Assembly: GCF_019679435.2 (NCBI RefSeq)
Contig: NZ_CP139781.1
Location: forward strand, 2,418,001-2,482,000
Direction of reading: 5' to 3'
DNA length: 64,000 nucleotides
Origin: Actomonas aquatica
Lineage (GTDB): Bacteria > Verrucomicrobiota > Verrucomicrobiia > Opitutales > Opitutaceae
Shown here: in pieces, positions 17,441 to 26,849 of the stretch
Layout: the number at the start of each line of letters is the position of its first letter
Position numbering within the stretch: the first letter of the stretch is position 1
The notes under the pieces: generated by a model
Told to the model about the DNA's origin: nothing
Seen by the model: the letters and a program-made list of their open reading frames with translations, nothing else
The model's database searches: none
Position numbers and translations under genes: made by a program

Positions 17441-17549
17441 GGGGGTTCAGTAATTGCGGATTGTAAAAAACTGGACGCGGAAAAGCCGGTTTGCAGGCCA
17501 AGGTGTTTTACTCCCCTGCCCCACAAGCCGACTTCCGCATAAGATGAAA

Positions 17550-17996
17550 TCAGGCTACGATGGCTTCGCCGCCAGCGGCCTCGATTTTGGCTTTGGCCGA
17601 AGCGGAGAACTTGCTGGCCGTGACCTTGAGGGCACGGGAGAGCTCACCGTCGCCGAGCACTTTCACGAAGGTCTCACCGGCGCGGATAATACCGGCCTTG
17701 GCAAGCACCTCTGCGTTGACCTCGGTCACGCTCTCGTCGAGACGAGCGAGATCACCGACATTCAGAACGGCCGGCTCAGTGCGGAAGTTCGCCTGGTTGA
17801 AGCCGCGGTGCGGCAGACGACGATAAAGGGGCATCTGGCCACCTTCAAAGCCGATCCGGATACCGCCGCCGGAACGAGCCGTTTGGCCCTTACCGCCGCG
17901 ACCGGAGGTCTTACCGTGGCCGCCGCCTTCGCCGCAGCCGACACGCTTCCTGCGGTGCACGGCACCAGCAACATTCTTGAGTTCGTGGAGTTTCAT
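17550..17996 (-). CDS. rplO: Large-subunit ribosomal protein L15
   Basis: L15 of 148 residues, a late-assembly 50S protein. The start at 17996 gives the family N terminus MKLHELKNVAGAVHRRKRVG followed by the glycine-rich GGGHGKTSGRGGKGQ stretch that threads into 23S rRNA. The conserved FEGGQMPLYRRLPHRGF follows. An in-frame extension upstream to 18317 overlaps rpsE and is not coding. It comes 79 bases after rpsE; the rpmD (L30) gene normally between them is missing. Confidence 0.97.
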   Translation of the reverse strand: MKLHELKNVAGAVHRRKRVGCGEGGGHGKTSGRGGKGQTARSGGGIRIGFEGGQMPLYRRLPHRGFNQANFRTEPAVLNVGDLARLDESVTEVNAEVLAKAGIIRAGETFVKVLGDGELSRALKVTASKFSASAKAKIEAAGGEAIVA

Positions 17997-18075
17997 TTTG
18001 GTTTCCTCAATGGACGCCCCGATTCCGCAACGGCGGCATCGGGACTCGGATAAAGTTACGGACGATAAGCGGAGA

Positions 18076-18702
18076 TCAGGCCTCGCTGGTAGCGACCGGA
18101 GCGCGGAGAGCCTTGATGGTCTCGCGGTTGCGGAGCTGCTTGAGCGCGTCGAACGTGGCGTTGACGACAGCCTGATGATTGTTGGAGCCGAGCGACTTGG
18201 TGAGCACGTTGTGCACACCGGCAGCTTCAAGGACAGCGCGCACACCGCCACCGGCGATGAGACCCGTGCCGGGAGTGGCCGGACGGATGAGCACCTTGCC
18301 ACCATCGGAGACGCCAAAGGCCTCGTGCGGGATGGTGTCGTTCTTGATTTGAACCTTGGTCATGCGCTTGCGGGCACCTTCATTACCCTTGCGGATAGCC
18401 TCGGGGACCTCGTTGGCCTTGCCGAGCGAAACGCCGACCTGGCCCTTGCCGTCGCCGACCACGACGAGGGCGGAGAAGCTGAAACGGCGACCACCTTTGA
18501 CGACCTTGGCGCAACGGTTGATGAAAACGACCTTTTCGAAGAGCTCCGGCCCCTCGTCTTGGGTCGGGGCATTATCGCGGCCGCCACGACGACCGTCGCG
18601 ACGATTGCCGCCCGGGCCACGGCCACCGGGGCCACGGCCGCCCGGACCACGATTGTGACCGGCGGGGGAGTTGGAGGAAGGATTGGCGGAGGGATTGCTC
18701 AT
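18076..18702 (-). CDS. rpsE: Small-subunit ribosomal protein S5 with Gly/Arg-rich N-terminal extension
   Basis: The core S5 (about residues 50-208) has [30 protein letters not shown] and the second-domain segment [18 protein letters not shown]. It contributes to decoding fidelity and the mRNA helicase site. The N-terminal 45-50 residues are an extension with repeated RGPGG units followed by an Arg/Gly run. The ATG at 18702 leaves 13 bases after rplR; an upstream in-frame ATG at 18738 would overlap rplR by 23 bases and is less likely. Total 208 residues against 167 in E. coli. Confidence 0.96.
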   Translation of the reverse strand: MSNPSANPSSNSPAGHNRGPGGRGPGGRGPGGNRRDGRRGGRDNAPTQDEGPELFEKVVFINRCAKVVKGGRRFSFSALVVVGDGKGQVGVSLGKANEVPEAIRKGNEGARKRMTKVQIKNDTIPHEAFGVSDGGKVLIRPATPGTGLIAGGGVRAVLEAAGVHNVLTKSLGSNNHQAVVNATFDALKQLRNRETIKALRAPVATSEA

Positions 18703-18715
18703 GGCCTTTTCGTTC

Positions 18716-19078
18716 TTAGAATTTGAGTCCGCCTTCACGGGCGGCGTCGGCGAACACCTTCACCTTACCGTGGTAGAGGGCACCATTGCGGTCGAAGACC
18801 ACATCGGTGATACCAGCGGCGGTAGCCTTGGCGGCGAACGCCTTGCCGAGCGCCTCGGCACCAGCGAGATTCGCGGCGAGGTTCTGCTTGCGCAGCTCCG
18901 CGTCGAGGCTGGAGAGGAAGGCAAGCGTCGCGCCGGCCTCGTCGTCGATGGCTTGGGCGTAGATGTGCTTGGAGGTGAATTTGACGGAGAGGCGCGGACG
19001 GGCGGCGGTGCCGGAGACCTTCTTGCGAATGCGCCATTTGCGCTTCTGGAGAAGCTTGGCTTTTTGAATCGTTTTCAT
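18716..19078 (-). CDS. rplR: Large-subunit ribosomal protein L18
   Basis: L18 of 120 residues, which binds 5S rRNA with L5 in the central protuberance. The basic N terminus ([20 protein letters not shown]) is followed by the [19 protein letters not shown] core and the C-terminal [28 protein letters not shown] signature. Length and position between rplF and rpsE are normal. Confidence 0.98.
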   Translation of the reverse strand: MKTIQKAKLLQKRKWRIRKKVSGTAARPRLSVKFTSKHIYAQAIDDEAGATLAFLSSLDAELRKQNLAANLAGAEALGKAFAAKATAAGITDVVFDRNGALYHGKVKVFADAAREGGLKF

Positions 19079-19101
19079 GGGTGCAGTTACCTTTCTGGGC
19101 C

Positions 19102-19638
19102 TTAGGCGACGGTCTTACCTTCCTTGCGGCGGACGCGCTCACCAACGTATTTGACGCCCTTGCCCTTGTAGGGCTCGGCCGGGTAGTAGGAGCGGATGTT
19201 GGCGGCGACCTCGCCGACCAGCTGCTTGTCGACGCCCTCGACCTTGACCTTGGTCTGATCGGTGACGGTCACCGTGATGCCATCCGGCACCGGGTAGAGA
19301 ATCGGGTGGGAGTAGCCCAGTGCGAGATCGAGGGTGTTGCCCTTGAGAACGGCTTTGAAACCAACGCCGGAGATCTCGAGATCCTTGACGAATCCCTCGG
19401 TCACGCCTTGCACCATGCCCGCGATGATGGAGCGAGCGGTGCCATACATGGCGTTGGCGAAGCGGGTCTTGTCGGCCGGAGAGACGCGAATCTCACCCTC
19501 CTCAAAAACGAACTTGGCGGCGTTGTTGAACGTCTTCTCGAGCTTACCCTTGGGGCCCTCGACGGACATGGTTTGGCCAGAGATGGTCACTTTGACTTTC
19601 TCCGGAACGGGAACGGGTTGTTTGCCGATGCGGCTCAT
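19102..19638 (-). CDS. rplF: Large-subunit ribosomal protein L6
   Basis: L6 of 178 residues, built from two similar alpha/beta domains that bind 23S rRNA near the sarcin-ricin loop. It begins [17 protein letters not shown], and its C-terminal half has the diagnostic [26 protein letters not shown] end. Fifteen bases separate it from rpsH and 23 from rplR. Confidence 0.98.
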   Translation of the reverse strand: MSRIGKQPVPVPEKVKVTISGQTMSVEGPKGKLEKTFNNAAKFVFEEGEIRVSPADKTRFANAMYGTARSIIAGMVQGVTEGFVKDLEISGVGFKAVLKGNTLDLALGYSHPILYPVPDGITVTVTDQTKVKVEGVDKQLVGEVAANIRSYYPAEPYKGKGVKYVGERVRRKEGKTVA

Positions 19639-19653
19639 GTGAATGGGCTCCTA

Positions 19654-20046
19654 TTACCAGATGTTGCAGAGGAGCTCGCCACCCGCCTTGTTGCGGCGGC
19701 AGTCCTGGTCCTTCATGAGACCCTTGGAGGTGGAGAGAATGCTAATTCCGAGGCCATTGAGAACGCGCGGAATGTCGGTATAGCGGTAGTAGAGGCGGCG
19801 GCCCGGAGTGGAGACGCGCTTGAGGCCGGTAAGAGCCGGGGTGCCGGCGACGTATTTCATGGCAACGACGAGGGTCTTGTGGCCCTTGGCATCGGTGCTC
19901 TCGGTCACGTCATTCACGTAACCTTCGCTTTTGAGAATACCAGCGAGGCTGGCTTTGAGCTTGGAGTGCGGAACAACGCACTTGTCCAGCTGAGCGGCGC
20001 TGGCATTACGCAAGCGCGTCAGGAGGTCTGCAATAGGATCGGTCAT
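19654..20046 (-). CDS. rpsH: Small-subunit ribosomal protein S8
   Basis: S8 of 130 residues, a primary binder of 16S rRNA helix 21. It starts MTDPIADLLTRLRNA and ends with the signature STSKGLMKDQDCRRNKAGGELLCNIW. In many bacteria S8 represses the spc operon. It follows rpsN after 95 bases that contain GC-rich hairpins. Confidence 0.98.
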   Translation of the reverse strand: MTDPIADLLTRLRNASAAQLDKCVVPHSKLKASLAGILKSEGYVNDVTESTDAKGHKTLVVAMKYVAGTPALTGLKRVSTPGRRLYYRYTDIPRVLNGLGISILSTSKGLMKDQDCRRNKAGGELLCNIW

Positions 20047-20071
20047 TTGGGTGGATGTTTGTAGGTCTCGG

Positions 20072-20122
20072 TCGCCGGGTCATATCCGGGCCCCGCAGGG
20101 TGCGGGACGAACCCCCGGTCGA
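20072..20122 (-). promoter_or_regulatory. Hairpins in the rpsN-rpsH gap
   Basis: A 6-base perfect stem with a 3-base loop (CCCGCA 20092-20097 with TGCGGG 20101-20106) sits within outer complementary GCCGGGT / ACCCCCGG segments. No T-run follows, so it is more likely an mRNA structure than a terminator. Confidence 0.45.
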
Positions 20123-20141
20123 CTGAAAAAGTTAAACGCTT

Positions 20142-20447
20142 TTACCAGGAGGATTTGATGACACCCGGGATCTTGCCAGCGAGGGCGAGCTCGCGGAATT
20201 GGATGCGGGAGACACCAAACTTGCGGATGTAGGCGCGCGGGCGACCGCTGAGGGAACAGCGATTTTTCACGCGGACCTGCGACGAATTGCGCGGGAGCTT
20301 CTGCAGCTTCTTTTGCGCAGCGAAGAAGTCCTCGTCGGAAGTTTCCGGATTGAGGAGCGCGGCCTTCAACTCAGCGCGCTTTGCGGCGTATTTGTCGGCA
20401 AGCTTCTGGCGCTTGATGTTGCGGTAGATGGCGGAGGTCTTCGGCAT
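20142..20447 (-). CDS. rpsN: Small-subunit ribosomal protein S14 (long, zinc-free form)
   Basis: S14 of 101 residues in the head of the 30S subunit. It is the long C-minus type: only one cysteine is present ([20 protein letters not shown]) and the two CxxC pairs of the short zinc form are missing. It ends [16 protein letters not shown], the usual ending. It lies 12 bases after rplE. Confidence 0.98.
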   Translation of the reverse strand: MPKTSAIYRNIKRQKLADKYAAKRAELKAALLNPETSDEDFFAAQKKLQKLPRNSSQVRVKNRCSLSGRPRAYIRKFGVSRIQFRELALAGKIPGVIKSSW

Positions 20448-20459
20448 GGCGAAAAAGGC

Positions 20460-21032
20460 TTAGGCGGCTTGCGCGGTTTCGGCGGCGCGACGGAAAGGCA
20501 TACCGAGGAGCTTGAGCAGCTCGCGGCCTTCATCGTCAGTGGAAGCGGTGGTCACGATGGTGATATCGAAGCCAATGGTGCGCTTGACGTTCTCAACGGA
20601 GATTTCCGGGAAAATGGAGAAGTCGGCGATACCGAGATTGTAGTTACCCTTGCCATCGAGGCGGGTCGGCACACCGCGAAAGTCGCGGATGGTCGGCAGA
20701 GCGATGGCGATGAGACGATAAAGGAAGTCCCACATGGCGTCGCCGCGGAGGGTGACATGGGCGCCGACCACTTGGCCTTGGCGCAGCTTAAAGTTGGCGA
20801 CCGACTTGCGGGCCTTGGAAGCAACCGGCTTTTGACCGGCGATGAGGCCGAGATCACGAAGCACGTCGCCGACTTGGTTCTTGTCCAGATCGGTGCCGAA
20901 GCCGGAGTTGATGGAAACCTTCACCAGACCGGGGATCTGATGCGGGTTGGTGTAACCGCGGCTCTTGGTCAGCTCGGGAACAACCGTTTCTTTGTAGTGC
21001 GCCTTGAGGGCGGGAATATTGGACTGGCTCAT
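20460..21032 (-). CDS. rplE: Large-subunit ribosomal protein L5
   Basis: L5 of 190 residues, a 5S rRNA binder in the central protuberance that bridges to S13. Landmarks are VSINSGFGTDLDKNQ, the AGQKPVASKARKSVANFKLRQG signature (about 72-93), FRGVPTRLDGKGNYNLGI and the end GRELLKLLGMPFRR, followed by a short Ala-rich tail. It lies 134 bases after rplX, and a hairpin precedes its start. Confidence 0.98.
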   Translation of the reverse strand: MSQSNIPALKAHYKETVVPELTKSRGYTNPHQIPGLVKVSINSGFGTDLDKNQVGDVLRDLGLIAGQKPVASKARKSVANFKLRQGQVVGAHVTLRGDAMWDFLYRLIAIALPTIRDFRGVPTRLDGKGNYNLGIADFSIFPEISVENVKRTIGFDITIVTTASTDDEGRELLKLLGMPFRRAAETAQAA

Positions 21033-21035
21033 TTT

Positions 21036-21071
21036 AATTGTCGCTGGATTACCGACCCAGCGGCGGCAATT
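21036..21071 (-). promoter_or_regulatory. Hairpin upstream of rplE
   Basis: CGCTGG (21042-21047) pairs with CCAGCG (21057-21062), and outer AATTG/CAATT segments extend the stem. It starts only four bases before the rplE start codon on the transcript, so it could cover the ribosome binding site. Confidence 0.45.
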
Positions 21072-21166
21072 GAGATGATTGCGGGAAAAAGAGGACGAGT
21101 AACGCAGTCGCCGCGTCGACTTGGCAAGTGATATCTTACCGAGGCAACGCGGTTGCGGATTCAGCT

Positions 21167-21433
21167 TTAGGCAGAGGCTGCGGCGCGCTTCTTGGAAGCA
21201 TCGTAGCGGCTCTTGAGCATAAGGTTGGAGACGTGAACCGAACCTTCGCGCTCAACAATGGCGCCGTTGGGGTTCTCTTCGGACTTGCGCACGTGGCGCT
21301 TGATCATGGCGACGCCTTCGACGCGGGCGCGTTGTTTGGCGGCCAAGAGTTCGAGAACCTTACCGGACTTGCCCTTGTGGGCGCCGGCGATGACGACGAC
21401 TTCTTCGCCGCGTTTGATATGGAACTTCTGCAT
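21167..21433 (-). CDS. rplX: Large-subunit ribosomal protein L24
   Basis: L24 of 88 residues, an assembly initiator at the polypeptide exit tunnel. The KOW motif appears as KRGEEVVVIAGAHKGKSGKVLEL (about 8-30), followed by VEGVAMIKRHVRKSEENPNG. The C-terminal part is shorter than the E. coli protein (104 residues) and ends in an Ala/Lys tail. It starts one base after the rplN stop. Confidence 0.97.
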   Translation of the reverse strand: MQKFHIKRGEEVVVIAGAHKGKSGKVLELLAAKQRARVEGVAMIKRHVRKSEENPNGAIVEREGSVHVSNLMLKSRYDASKKRAAASA

Positions 21434-21434
21434 T

Positions 21435-21800
21435 TTAGAGGACCTCCGGAGCGAGCGAGATGATCTTCATGAAGTTCTTCGCACGCAGTTCACGGGCGAC
21501 GGGGCCGAAGATGCGGGTGCCCTTCGGGTTGCCGTCCTGATTGATGATGACGATGGCGTTGGAGTCAAAACGAAGGTAGCTGCCGTCGGCGCGACGGATC
21601 GGCGCCTTGGTGCGAACGACGACGGCCTTGGTGACCTCGCCCTTCTTGACCGAAGCATCGGTGGAGCTGTCCTTGATGTTGACGGTGATGATGTCACCAA
21701 CGGTGGCAACGTTACGGCCGGCTCCCTTTTTGGAGATCATGTGGGCCTTACGCGCGCCAGTGTTGTCGGCGATGGTGAGAACGGAACGGAGTTGAATCAT
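21435..21800 (-). CDS. rplN: Large-subunit ribosomal protein L14
   Basis: L14 of 121 residues at the 30S-50S interface. It begins [22 protein letters not shown], has [11 protein letters not shown] and [25 protein letters not shown], and ends [12 protein letters not shown]. It is the first gene of the spc-type block and is closely coupled to rplX. Confidence 0.98.
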   Translation of the reverse strand: MIQLRSVLTIADNTGARKAHMISKKGAGRNVATVGDIITVNIKDSSTDASVKKGEVTKAVVVRTKAPIRRADGSYLRFDSNAIVIINQDGNPKGTRIFGPVARELRAKNFMKIISLAPEVL

Positions 21801-21832
21801 GGTATACCTCCTGGGAGTGGATGGGCTGGGTC

Positions 21833-22165
21833 TTAGGCCTCGGAGTCAGCGGCCGCTTCGGCCTTGACCTCTTCAGCAGCACGAGCGGCGGCAACCTCAA
21901 CGTCAGCCGAGAGGGTGACGATGCGGAGGATGCGGAAGCGCTTCAGGCGGCTCAGCGGGCGGGTTTCCATGATCTCGACCTTGTCGCCAACGTGAGTCTC
22001 GTTCTTCTCGTCGTGCACGTGGACGACGGACTTACGGTTAATGACCTTTTTGTAGCGCGGGTGCGGGATCTTGTAGGGGATGGTGACCTTGACGGACTTG
22101 TCGCCGGAGCGGCTGGTGACGACGCCGATGAGGGTCTTGCGGGCATTGCGGGTCTCGGTGGACAT
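21833..22165 (-). CDS. rpsQ: Small-subunit ribosomal protein S17 with C-terminal tail
   Basis: S17 of 110 residues, a primary 16S rRNA binder. The OB-fold core (1-84) starts with [21 protein letters not shown] and carries [29 protein letters not shown]. The last 25 residues form an Ala/Glu tail ([21 protein letters not shown] region) not present in the 84-residue E. coli protein. Located between rpmC and rplN. Confidence 0.97.
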   Translation of the reverse strand: MSTETRNARKTLIGVVTSRSGDKSVKVTIPYKIPHPRYKKVINRKSVVHVHDEKNETHVGDKVEIMETRPLSRLKRFRILRIVTLSADVEVAAARAAEEVKAEAAADSEA

Positions 22166-22190
22166 GGCGGTTGCTTATATTGGGCTGCCC

Positions 22191-22388
22191 TCAGGCGGCG
22201 GCGGTTTGCTTCTCGTTAAGGATGGTCTCCAGGCGAGCGATCTCCTTGCGGAGGCTGCGGAGCTGATGCGGCTTCTCGACGAGGCCGGCGTTCTTCTTGA
22301 GGCGAAGATCGAGCAGGGCCTCACGGGTTTCGCGGAGCTTGGTCTCGATCTCGGTCGGCGCGAGTTCGCGGATGTCTTTGGCTTTCAT
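22191..22388 (-). CDS. rpmC: Large-subunit ribosomal protein L29
   Basis: L29 of 65 residues, two helices near the tunnel exit that help dock trigger factor and SRP together with L23. It begins [21 protein letters not shown] and has [29 protein letters not shown]. Normal length and position between rplP and rpsQ. Confidence 0.97.
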   Translation of the reverse strand: MKAKDIRELAPTEIETKLRETREALLDLRLKKNAGLVEKPHQLRSLRKEIARLETILNEKQTAAA

Positions 22389-22412
22389 TGACGGATGTCG
22401 GATCGAGGAGGT

Positions 22413-22832
22413 TTAGATGGAGGAATCGCGAACGATGAAGCGGCAGTGGAACGGCAGCTTGGCATCGGCGAGGCGGCAGGCCTCTTTGGCGATCGATTGA
22501 GGAACGCCGGCGAGCTCGAAGAGCACGGCGCCGGGTTTGATCATGGCGACGTAGTGGTCGACCGAGCCTTTACCGGAACCCATGCGGACTTCCGCCGGCT
22601 TGGAGGTGACGGGCTTGTGCGGGAACACGCGGATCCAGATCTTACCCTTACGCTTGAGGTGACGATTCATGGTCACACGAGCGGCTTCGATCTGACGGCC
22701 GGTGAGCTGGCCACGGGTGAGGGACTGCAGGCCGAATTCGCCGAACGCGATGGTGTTGCCACCCTTGGCGTTACCGGCATTCGAGCCTTTCATTACCTTG
22801 CGGTATTTGGTGCGGGAAGGTGCGAGAGCCAT
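22413..22832 (-). CDS. rplP: Large-subunit ribosomal protein L16
   Basis: L16 of 139 residues, positioned by the A-site tRNA elbow. It begins [21 protein letters not shown] and contains the [25 protein letters not shown] and [25 protein letters not shown] signatures. The usual RPKR stretch near the N terminus is modified to RTKYRK, and the second residue is alanine rather than the usual leucine. Confidence 0.97.
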   Translation of the reverse strand: MALAPSRTKYRKVMKGSNAGNAKGGNTIAFGEFGLQSLTRGQLTGRQIEAARVTMNRHLKRKGKIWIRVFPHKPVTSKPAEVRMGSGKGSVDHYVAMIKPGAVLFELAGVPQSIAKEACRLADAKLPFHCRFIVRDSSI

Positions 22833-22871
22833 TGTGGTTATCTCCTATTATTGAAGGTTCGCGACCGCGCC

Positions 22872-23513
22872 TTAGGCAGGCTGGTTGCTGTCGGCTTCCG
22901 GCTTACAGATCCAGCACTTGACGCCGATCTTGCCGTAAACGGTGTTCGCCTCGGCGAAACCGTAGTCGATGTTTTCGCGCAGCGTGTGCAACGGGACGCG
23001 GCCCTTGCGCTGCCACTCGCGGCGAGCGATATCGGAACCGCCGAGACGGCCCGAGCACTGGATACGAATACCTTCGGCGCCGAGAGCCATGGCGATCTCG
23101 ACGGTGCGCTTCATGGCGCGACGGAAGGCGATACGGCGCTCGAGCTGGAGAGCAACATTCTCAGCGACGAGCTGCGCTTCGATCTCGGGCTTCTTGACCT
23201 CTTGGATGTCGAGCAGGATCTCTTTGCCGGTGAGCTTGGAGAGCTCGTCTTTGATCTTCTCGATCTCCTGGCCCTTGCGACCGATCACGATGCCCGGACG
23301 GGCGGTGTAAATCTTGACGCGGACGCGGTTGGAGGCGCGCTCGATGAAGATGCGCGGCACGGAAGCCTGCTTGAGCTTCTCCATGAGTTTCTCACGGATG
23401 AGCTGATCCTCACGCAGGAGCGTGGGGAAGTCTTTCTTGTTCGCATACCAGCGCGACTGCCAGTTGCGGCGGACGGCGAGACGGAAACCGACGGGATTGG
23501 TTTTTTGGCCCAT
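22872..23513 (-). CDS. rpsC: Small-subunit ribosomal protein S3
   Basis: S3 of 213 residues at the mRNA entrance. The start at 23513 gives [21 protein letters not shown]. The KH domain follows with [28 protein letters not shown] (about 60-88), and the C-terminal domain has [20 protein letters not shown] and [21 protein letters not shown]. An upstream in-frame extension to 23648 overlaps rplV and is not coding. It lies 10 bases after rplV. Confidence 0.98.
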   Translation of the reverse strand: MGQKTNPVGFRLAVRRNWQSRWYANKKDFPTLLREDQLIREKLMEKLKQASVPRIFIERASNRVRVKIYTARPGIVIGRKGQEIEKIKDELSKLTGKEILLDIQEVKKPEIEAQLVAENVALQLERRIAFRRAMKRTVEIAMALGAEGIRIQCSGRLGGSDIARREWQRKGRVPLHTLRENIDYGFAEANTVYGKIGVKCWICKPEADSNQPA

Positions 23514-23523
23514 GGAAGTAGCT

Positions 23524-23865
23524 TTAGGAGTTGGTGCCGTCCGAGAGGACGATGCGGATGTGGGACATGCCCTTGCGACGGGGCTTGGCGGTGCCTCGGG
23601 CACCGGCCTTGAAGCGCTTAAGAACGGGACCTTGCTCAATGAGAGCACGGTGCACGATGAGCTCGTCGGCCGAGACGTTGTTATTGTTCTCGGCGTTGGC
23701 GATTGCGCTCTTGAGCGTCTTGGCGATGAGGCGGGCGGATTTGCGCGGGATGATCGAGAGGAGACCGAGCGCTTCCGGAGCCTTGCGGCCTTGGATGGTG
23801 CGGGCCACCTCGCGCATCTTCATCGGCGACATGCGCGCGTAGCGGGTGAGGGCTTGAACTTCCAT
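23524..23865 (-). CDS. rplV: Large-subunit ribosomal protein L22
   Basis: L22 of 113 residues, whose beta-hairpin lines the exit tunnel. It begins [24 protein letters not shown], has [41 protein letters not shown] and the hairpin with [14 protein letters not shown]. It lies 112 bases after rpsS, in a gap that holds two hairpins. Confidence 0.98.
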   Translation of the reverse strand: MEVQALTRYARMSPMKMREVARTIQGRKAPEALGLLSIIPRKSARLIAKTLKSAIANAENNNNVSADELIVHRALIEQGPVLKRFKAGARGTAKPRRKGMSHIRIVLSDGTNS

Positions 23866-23881
23866 GATTTTAGTGAGGATT

Positions 23882-23925
23882 CCCCGAACGATGGGGCGAC
23901 AGCAGCGGGTCCGGCGAACCGGACC
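23882..23925 (-). promoter_or_regulatory. Two hairpins in the rpsS-rplV gap
   Basis: The first is CCCC-GAACGAT-GGGG (23882-23896, approximate edges). The second is a perfect 7-base stem GGTCCGG with CCGGACC around the tetraloop CGAA (23908-23925). Neither is followed by a T-run on the minus strand. Confidence 0.5.
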
Positions 23926-23977
23926 ACCCTGCCCTTTTGTGGTTGATTGATTAAACGGGGGTTAAACGACGACGGGT

Positions 23978-24253
23978 TTAGTCCTTGCGGGTCATGCCAC
24001 CGTGGGTGCGGAACGCACGGGTCGGGGCGAACTCACCCAGCTTGTGACCCACCATGTTCTCGGTGACGTAGACGGCGGTGAACTGCTTGCCGTTGTGCAC
24101 GTTGAAGGTGAAGCCGACGAATTCCGGCGTGATGGTCGAGCGACGGGACCAGGTTTGAATGGGTTTCTTGGCACCACCGGCTGTATTGGCCTTCTCGATT
24201 TTCTCGATCAGGTGGTAGTCGACGAAGAAGCCTTTTTTGATGGAACGGGCCAT
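23978..24253 (-). CDS. rpsS: Small-subunit ribosomal protein S19
   Basis: S19 of 91 residues in the 30S head, next to S13. It begins [22 protein letters not shown], contains [48 protein letters not shown] and ends THGGMTRKD, close to the standard sequence. It lies 21 bases after rplB. Confidence 0.98.
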   Translation of the reverse strand: MARSIKKGFFVDYHLIEKIEKANTAGGAKKPIQTWSRRSTITPEFVGFTFNVHNGKQFTAVYVTENMVGHKLGEFAPTRAFRTHGGMTRKD

Positions 24254-24274
24254 GGGAAATCAGGTGCTGACTGC

Positions 24275-25147
24275 TTATTTCTTACCGCGCGGCTTCTTGC
24301 CGTTGTGGCGGACGAGGATGAGGCGGTTGGAGGCCTTGGAGCGCTTCCGGGTCGGGAAGCCCTTGGCCAACTGACCCCAGGGGGACACGAGGTGCTGGCC
24401 ACCGCCACCACCCTTGGACTTACCGTTACCACCACCGTTGGGGTGATCGACCGGGTTCATCACCATACCGCGAACGCGGGGGCGACGGCCGAGCCAACGG
24501 TTGCGACCGGCTTTGCCGAGCGACTGGCGGTTGTGGTCACCGTTGCCGACTTCACCGATGGTGGCGCGGCACTTGGCATTCACGAGGCGGATCTCGCCGG
24601 AAGGCAGCTTGATCTGCGCGAAGCCTTCTTCCGTGATCGAGACGAGCTCGACCGCCGTGCCGGCACCACGAGCCATCTGCGCACCACGACCGGGCAGCAG
24701 CTCAACGCAGTGCACGCGGGTGGAGGGAGGCATCAGGGAGAGCGGATAGTTGTTACCGACATTGAAGTCGTTGATCGTTGCGGTCGTGCCGGCGACGATC
24801 TTGGTGCCAACATCGAGACCGTCCGGAGCGATGATGTAACGCTTCTCACCGTCCTCATATTGCACGAGGGCGATGTGGGCGGAGCGATTCGGATCGTATT
24901 CGATCGCGATCACTTCGCAGGGTTGGTCGAGACGGTCGAGACGCTTGAAGTCGATACGACGGTAGAGCTGCTTGTGGCCACCACCACGACGACGCGAGGT
25001 GATGCGGCCATAAACGTTGCGGCCACCAGTCTTGGGCTTCGGTTCGGTGAGAGCCTTTTCCGGACGCTTCTTGGTCAGCCCCTTGGAGGAGGTGATCGCA
25101 GTGAAACGCTGGGAAGCGGTGGTCGGGCGATGGGATTGAATAGCCAT
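24275..25147 (-). CDS. rplB: Large-subunit ribosomal protein L2
   Basis: L2 of 290 residues, essential for subunit association and peptidyl transferase assembly. It has [22 protein letters not shown] in the N-terminal part and the active-centre signature [26 protein letters not shown], which includes the conserved histidine. It is about 15 residues longer than in E. coli, mainly at the N terminus ([15 protein letters not shown]) and near the C-terminal glycine/lysine region. Confidence 0.98.
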   Translation of the reverse strand: MAIQSHRPTTASQRFTAITSSKGLTKKRPEKALTEPKPKTGGRNVYGRITSRRRGGGHKQLYRRIDFKRLDRLDQPCEVIAIEYDPNRSAHIALVQYEDGEKRYIIAPDGLDVGTKIVAGTTATINDFNVGNNYPLSLMPPSTRVHCVELLPGRGAQMARGAGTAVELVSITEEGFAQIKLPSGEIRLVNAKCRATIGEVGNGDHNRQSLGKAGRNRWLGRRPRVRGMVMNPVDHPNGGGNGKSKGGGGGQHLVSPWGQLAKGFPTRKRSKASNRLILVRHNGKKPRGKK

Positions 25148-25178
25148 GGGATGATATCTCCAGGTTGAGGGATCGCGC

Positions 25179-25460
25179 TTAAACGAGCTCGATCTTGTCG
25201 CCGGCCTTTAGCGTAACGATGGCCTTCTTGAAGTCGGATTTCTTACCCGGACGGCCGGTGCGGCCGCGGGTGGTCTTGCCGAGGTAGTTCTGCACGTTGA
25301 CGCGCTTGACGGTGACCTTGAAGGTCGACTCGACAGCGGCAGCGATTGCGGCTTTGGAAGCGTTGGGGAACACCTCGAAGGTATATTGACCCAACTCAGC
25401 GGATTGCGCGTTGGACTTCTCGGTGAGACGAACGGTTTTGAGAATCTTGTCGGCTTGCAT
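25179..25460 (-). CDS. rplW: Large-subunit ribosomal protein L23
   Basis: L23 of 93 residues, the docking site for trigger factor at the tunnel exit. It has ILKTVRLTEKSNAQSAELGQYTFEVFPNASKAAIAAAVE and FKVTVKRVNVQNYLGKTTRGRTGRPGKKSDFKKAIVTL. Its ATG overlaps the rplD stop codon by one base. Confidence 0.97.
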   Translation of the reverse strand: MQADKILKTVRLTEKSNAQSAELGQYTFEVFPNASKAAIAAAVESTFKVTVKRVNVQNYLGKTTRGRTGRPGKKSDFKKAIVTLKAGDKIELV

Positions 25461-26092
25461 CAGTTTTCACCTCCGTTGACACGAGCGAGGATCGCTTCGA
25501 GAGCTTTGGAGCTGACGACGATCTTGGCGTAACCGGCCAGATCGAAGGCGTTAAGTTTGGCGGCCTCCTGGAAGGAGACGCGCTCGATGTTGCGAGCGGC
25601 AAGGACGGTGGTGTCGGCGAACGGAGCGTCGACGAGCAGCACCTTACCCTCGGGGGCGATACGACCGATGATCTCGTTGACGACCTTGGTCTTGGCCGGG
25701 GCGACGGAGAACTCCTCGATCACGGCGATTTCGCCGGAGACCGCGCGATCAAACAGCGCACGGGAGAAAGCGAGCGCCTTCACCTTGGAGTTGATCTTCT
25801 TGGAGTAGTCACGGGGCTTCGGGCCGTGAGCGCGGCCACCGCCAACCCAGATCGGGGAGCGGGTGGAACCGTGGCGAGCGCGGCCGGTGCCCTTTTGGCG
25901 CCAGGGCTTCTTACCACCACCGGAGACATCGCCGCGGGTTTTGGTCGAGCGGGTGCCTTGGCGGTTGTTGGCGTTGATCGCGACGATCGCTTCCTTGACG
26001 GCCTGGAGACCCTTGTCGCCTTCGAAGGTGGGAAGGCTGAACTCTTCTTCACGGCTGTTGGTGCCGTCGGGAGAAAATACAGTGAGTTTCAT
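25460..26092 (-). CDS. rplD: Large-subunit ribosomal protein L4
   Basis: L4 of 210 residues. Its extended loop ([41 protein letters not shown]) lines the exit tunnel with L22. In E. coli L4 also represses the S10 operon by binding the leader. In this window a large palindrome sits between rpsJ and rplC, upstream of this gene. The C-terminal part is a Rossmann-like domain ending in [16 protein letters not shown]. Confidence 0.98.
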   Translation of the reverse strand: MKLTVFSPDGTNSREEEFSLPTFEGDKGLQAVKEAIVAINANNRQGTRSTKTRGDVSGGGKKPWRQKGTGRARHGSTRSPIWVGGGRAHGPKPRDYSKKINSKVKALAFSRALFDRAVSGEIAVIEEFSVAPAKTKVVNEIIGRIAPEGKVLLVDAPFADTTVLAARNIERVSFQEAAKLNAFDLAGYAKIVVSSKALEAILARVNGGEN

Positions 26093-26110
26093 GGTTGCGT
26101 GCTCTCCTTA

Positions 26111-26761
26111 TCAGGCGGCGGCCTGCTTTTGACCTTTGATGGCCGAACGCACGACGACGGTGTCGCCATTGGCGCCGGGGATGCAGCCGCGGACGAGAAG
26201 CAGGTTCTTCTCGGCGTCGACTTGGACGATGCGCAGGTTCTGCACGGTGCGGCGCTTGTTACCCATGTGACCGGGCATCTTCTGATTCTTGAAGACGCGA
26301 CCAGGGGTCTGGCGCTGACCCACCGAACCGATGCGGCGGTGGAACATGGAACCGTGCGAGGCGGGGCCACCGGCGACGCGGAAGCGCTTCACAACGCCAG
26401 CGAAACCTTTGCCCTTGGAGACGCCGATCACGTCGACCAGCTGGCCGGAGATGAAGGCTTCCACGGTGACGGTGTCACCGGCCTTGGCTTCAGGAGCGTC
26501 AGCAAGACGCACCTCATCAAGGATGCGGGGGGCTTGCTCGAGGCCCGCTTTCTTGGCGTGGTTGAGCTCGGCCTTCGAAGAATTTTTAATCTTCTTGGCG
26601 GAATAGCCGAGCTGGACGGCGTTGTAGCCGTCGGATTCGACAGTCTTGACCTGGACCACAGGGCAGGGTCCGGCTTCGACCACGGTGACCGGCACGAGGA
26701 CATTGTTGTCATCGTAGACCTGAGTCATGCCGATCTTTTTACCGATAATGGTGTTGATCAT
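26111..26761 (-). CDS. rplC: Large-subunit ribosomal protein L3
   Basis: L3 of 216 residues, an early assembly protein reaching the peptidyl transferase centre. It begins [36 protein letters not shown] and has [51 protein letters not shown], which includes the central loop and the glutamine that PrmB methylates in other bacteria (RQTPGRVFK). It lies 136 bases after rpsJ. Confidence 0.98.
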   Translation of the reverse strand: MINTIIGKKIGMTQVYDDNNVLVPVTVVEAGPCPVVQVKTVESDGYNAVQLGYSAKKIKNSSKAELNHAKKAGLEQAPRILDEVRLADAPEAKAGDTVTVEAFISGQLVDVIGVSKGKGFAGVVKRFRVAGGPASHGSMFHRRIGSVGQRQTPGRVFKNQKMPGHMGNKRRTVQNLRIVQVDAEKNLLLVRGCIPGANGDTVVVRSAIKGQKQAAA

Positions 26762-26793
26762 GGGCTAAGTGGTAGGTGGAGGGTTTCCGTTTG

Positions 26794-26849
26794 GTTTAGA
26801 CCTACATTAGCGATTCCGGAGGTTAGGCCCTCCGGAGATGCCGCTAAAC
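26794..26849 (-). promoter_or_regulatory. Large palindrome between rpsJ and rplC
   Basis: A strong inner stem (TCCGGAGG with CCTCCGGA, 7-base loop) is enclosed by GTTTAG (26794-26799) and CTAAAC (26844-26849). It lies in the 136-base gap after rpsJ. No T-run follows. It could be a leader for rplC-rplD-rplW-rplB translation or a processing site. Confidence 0.6.
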
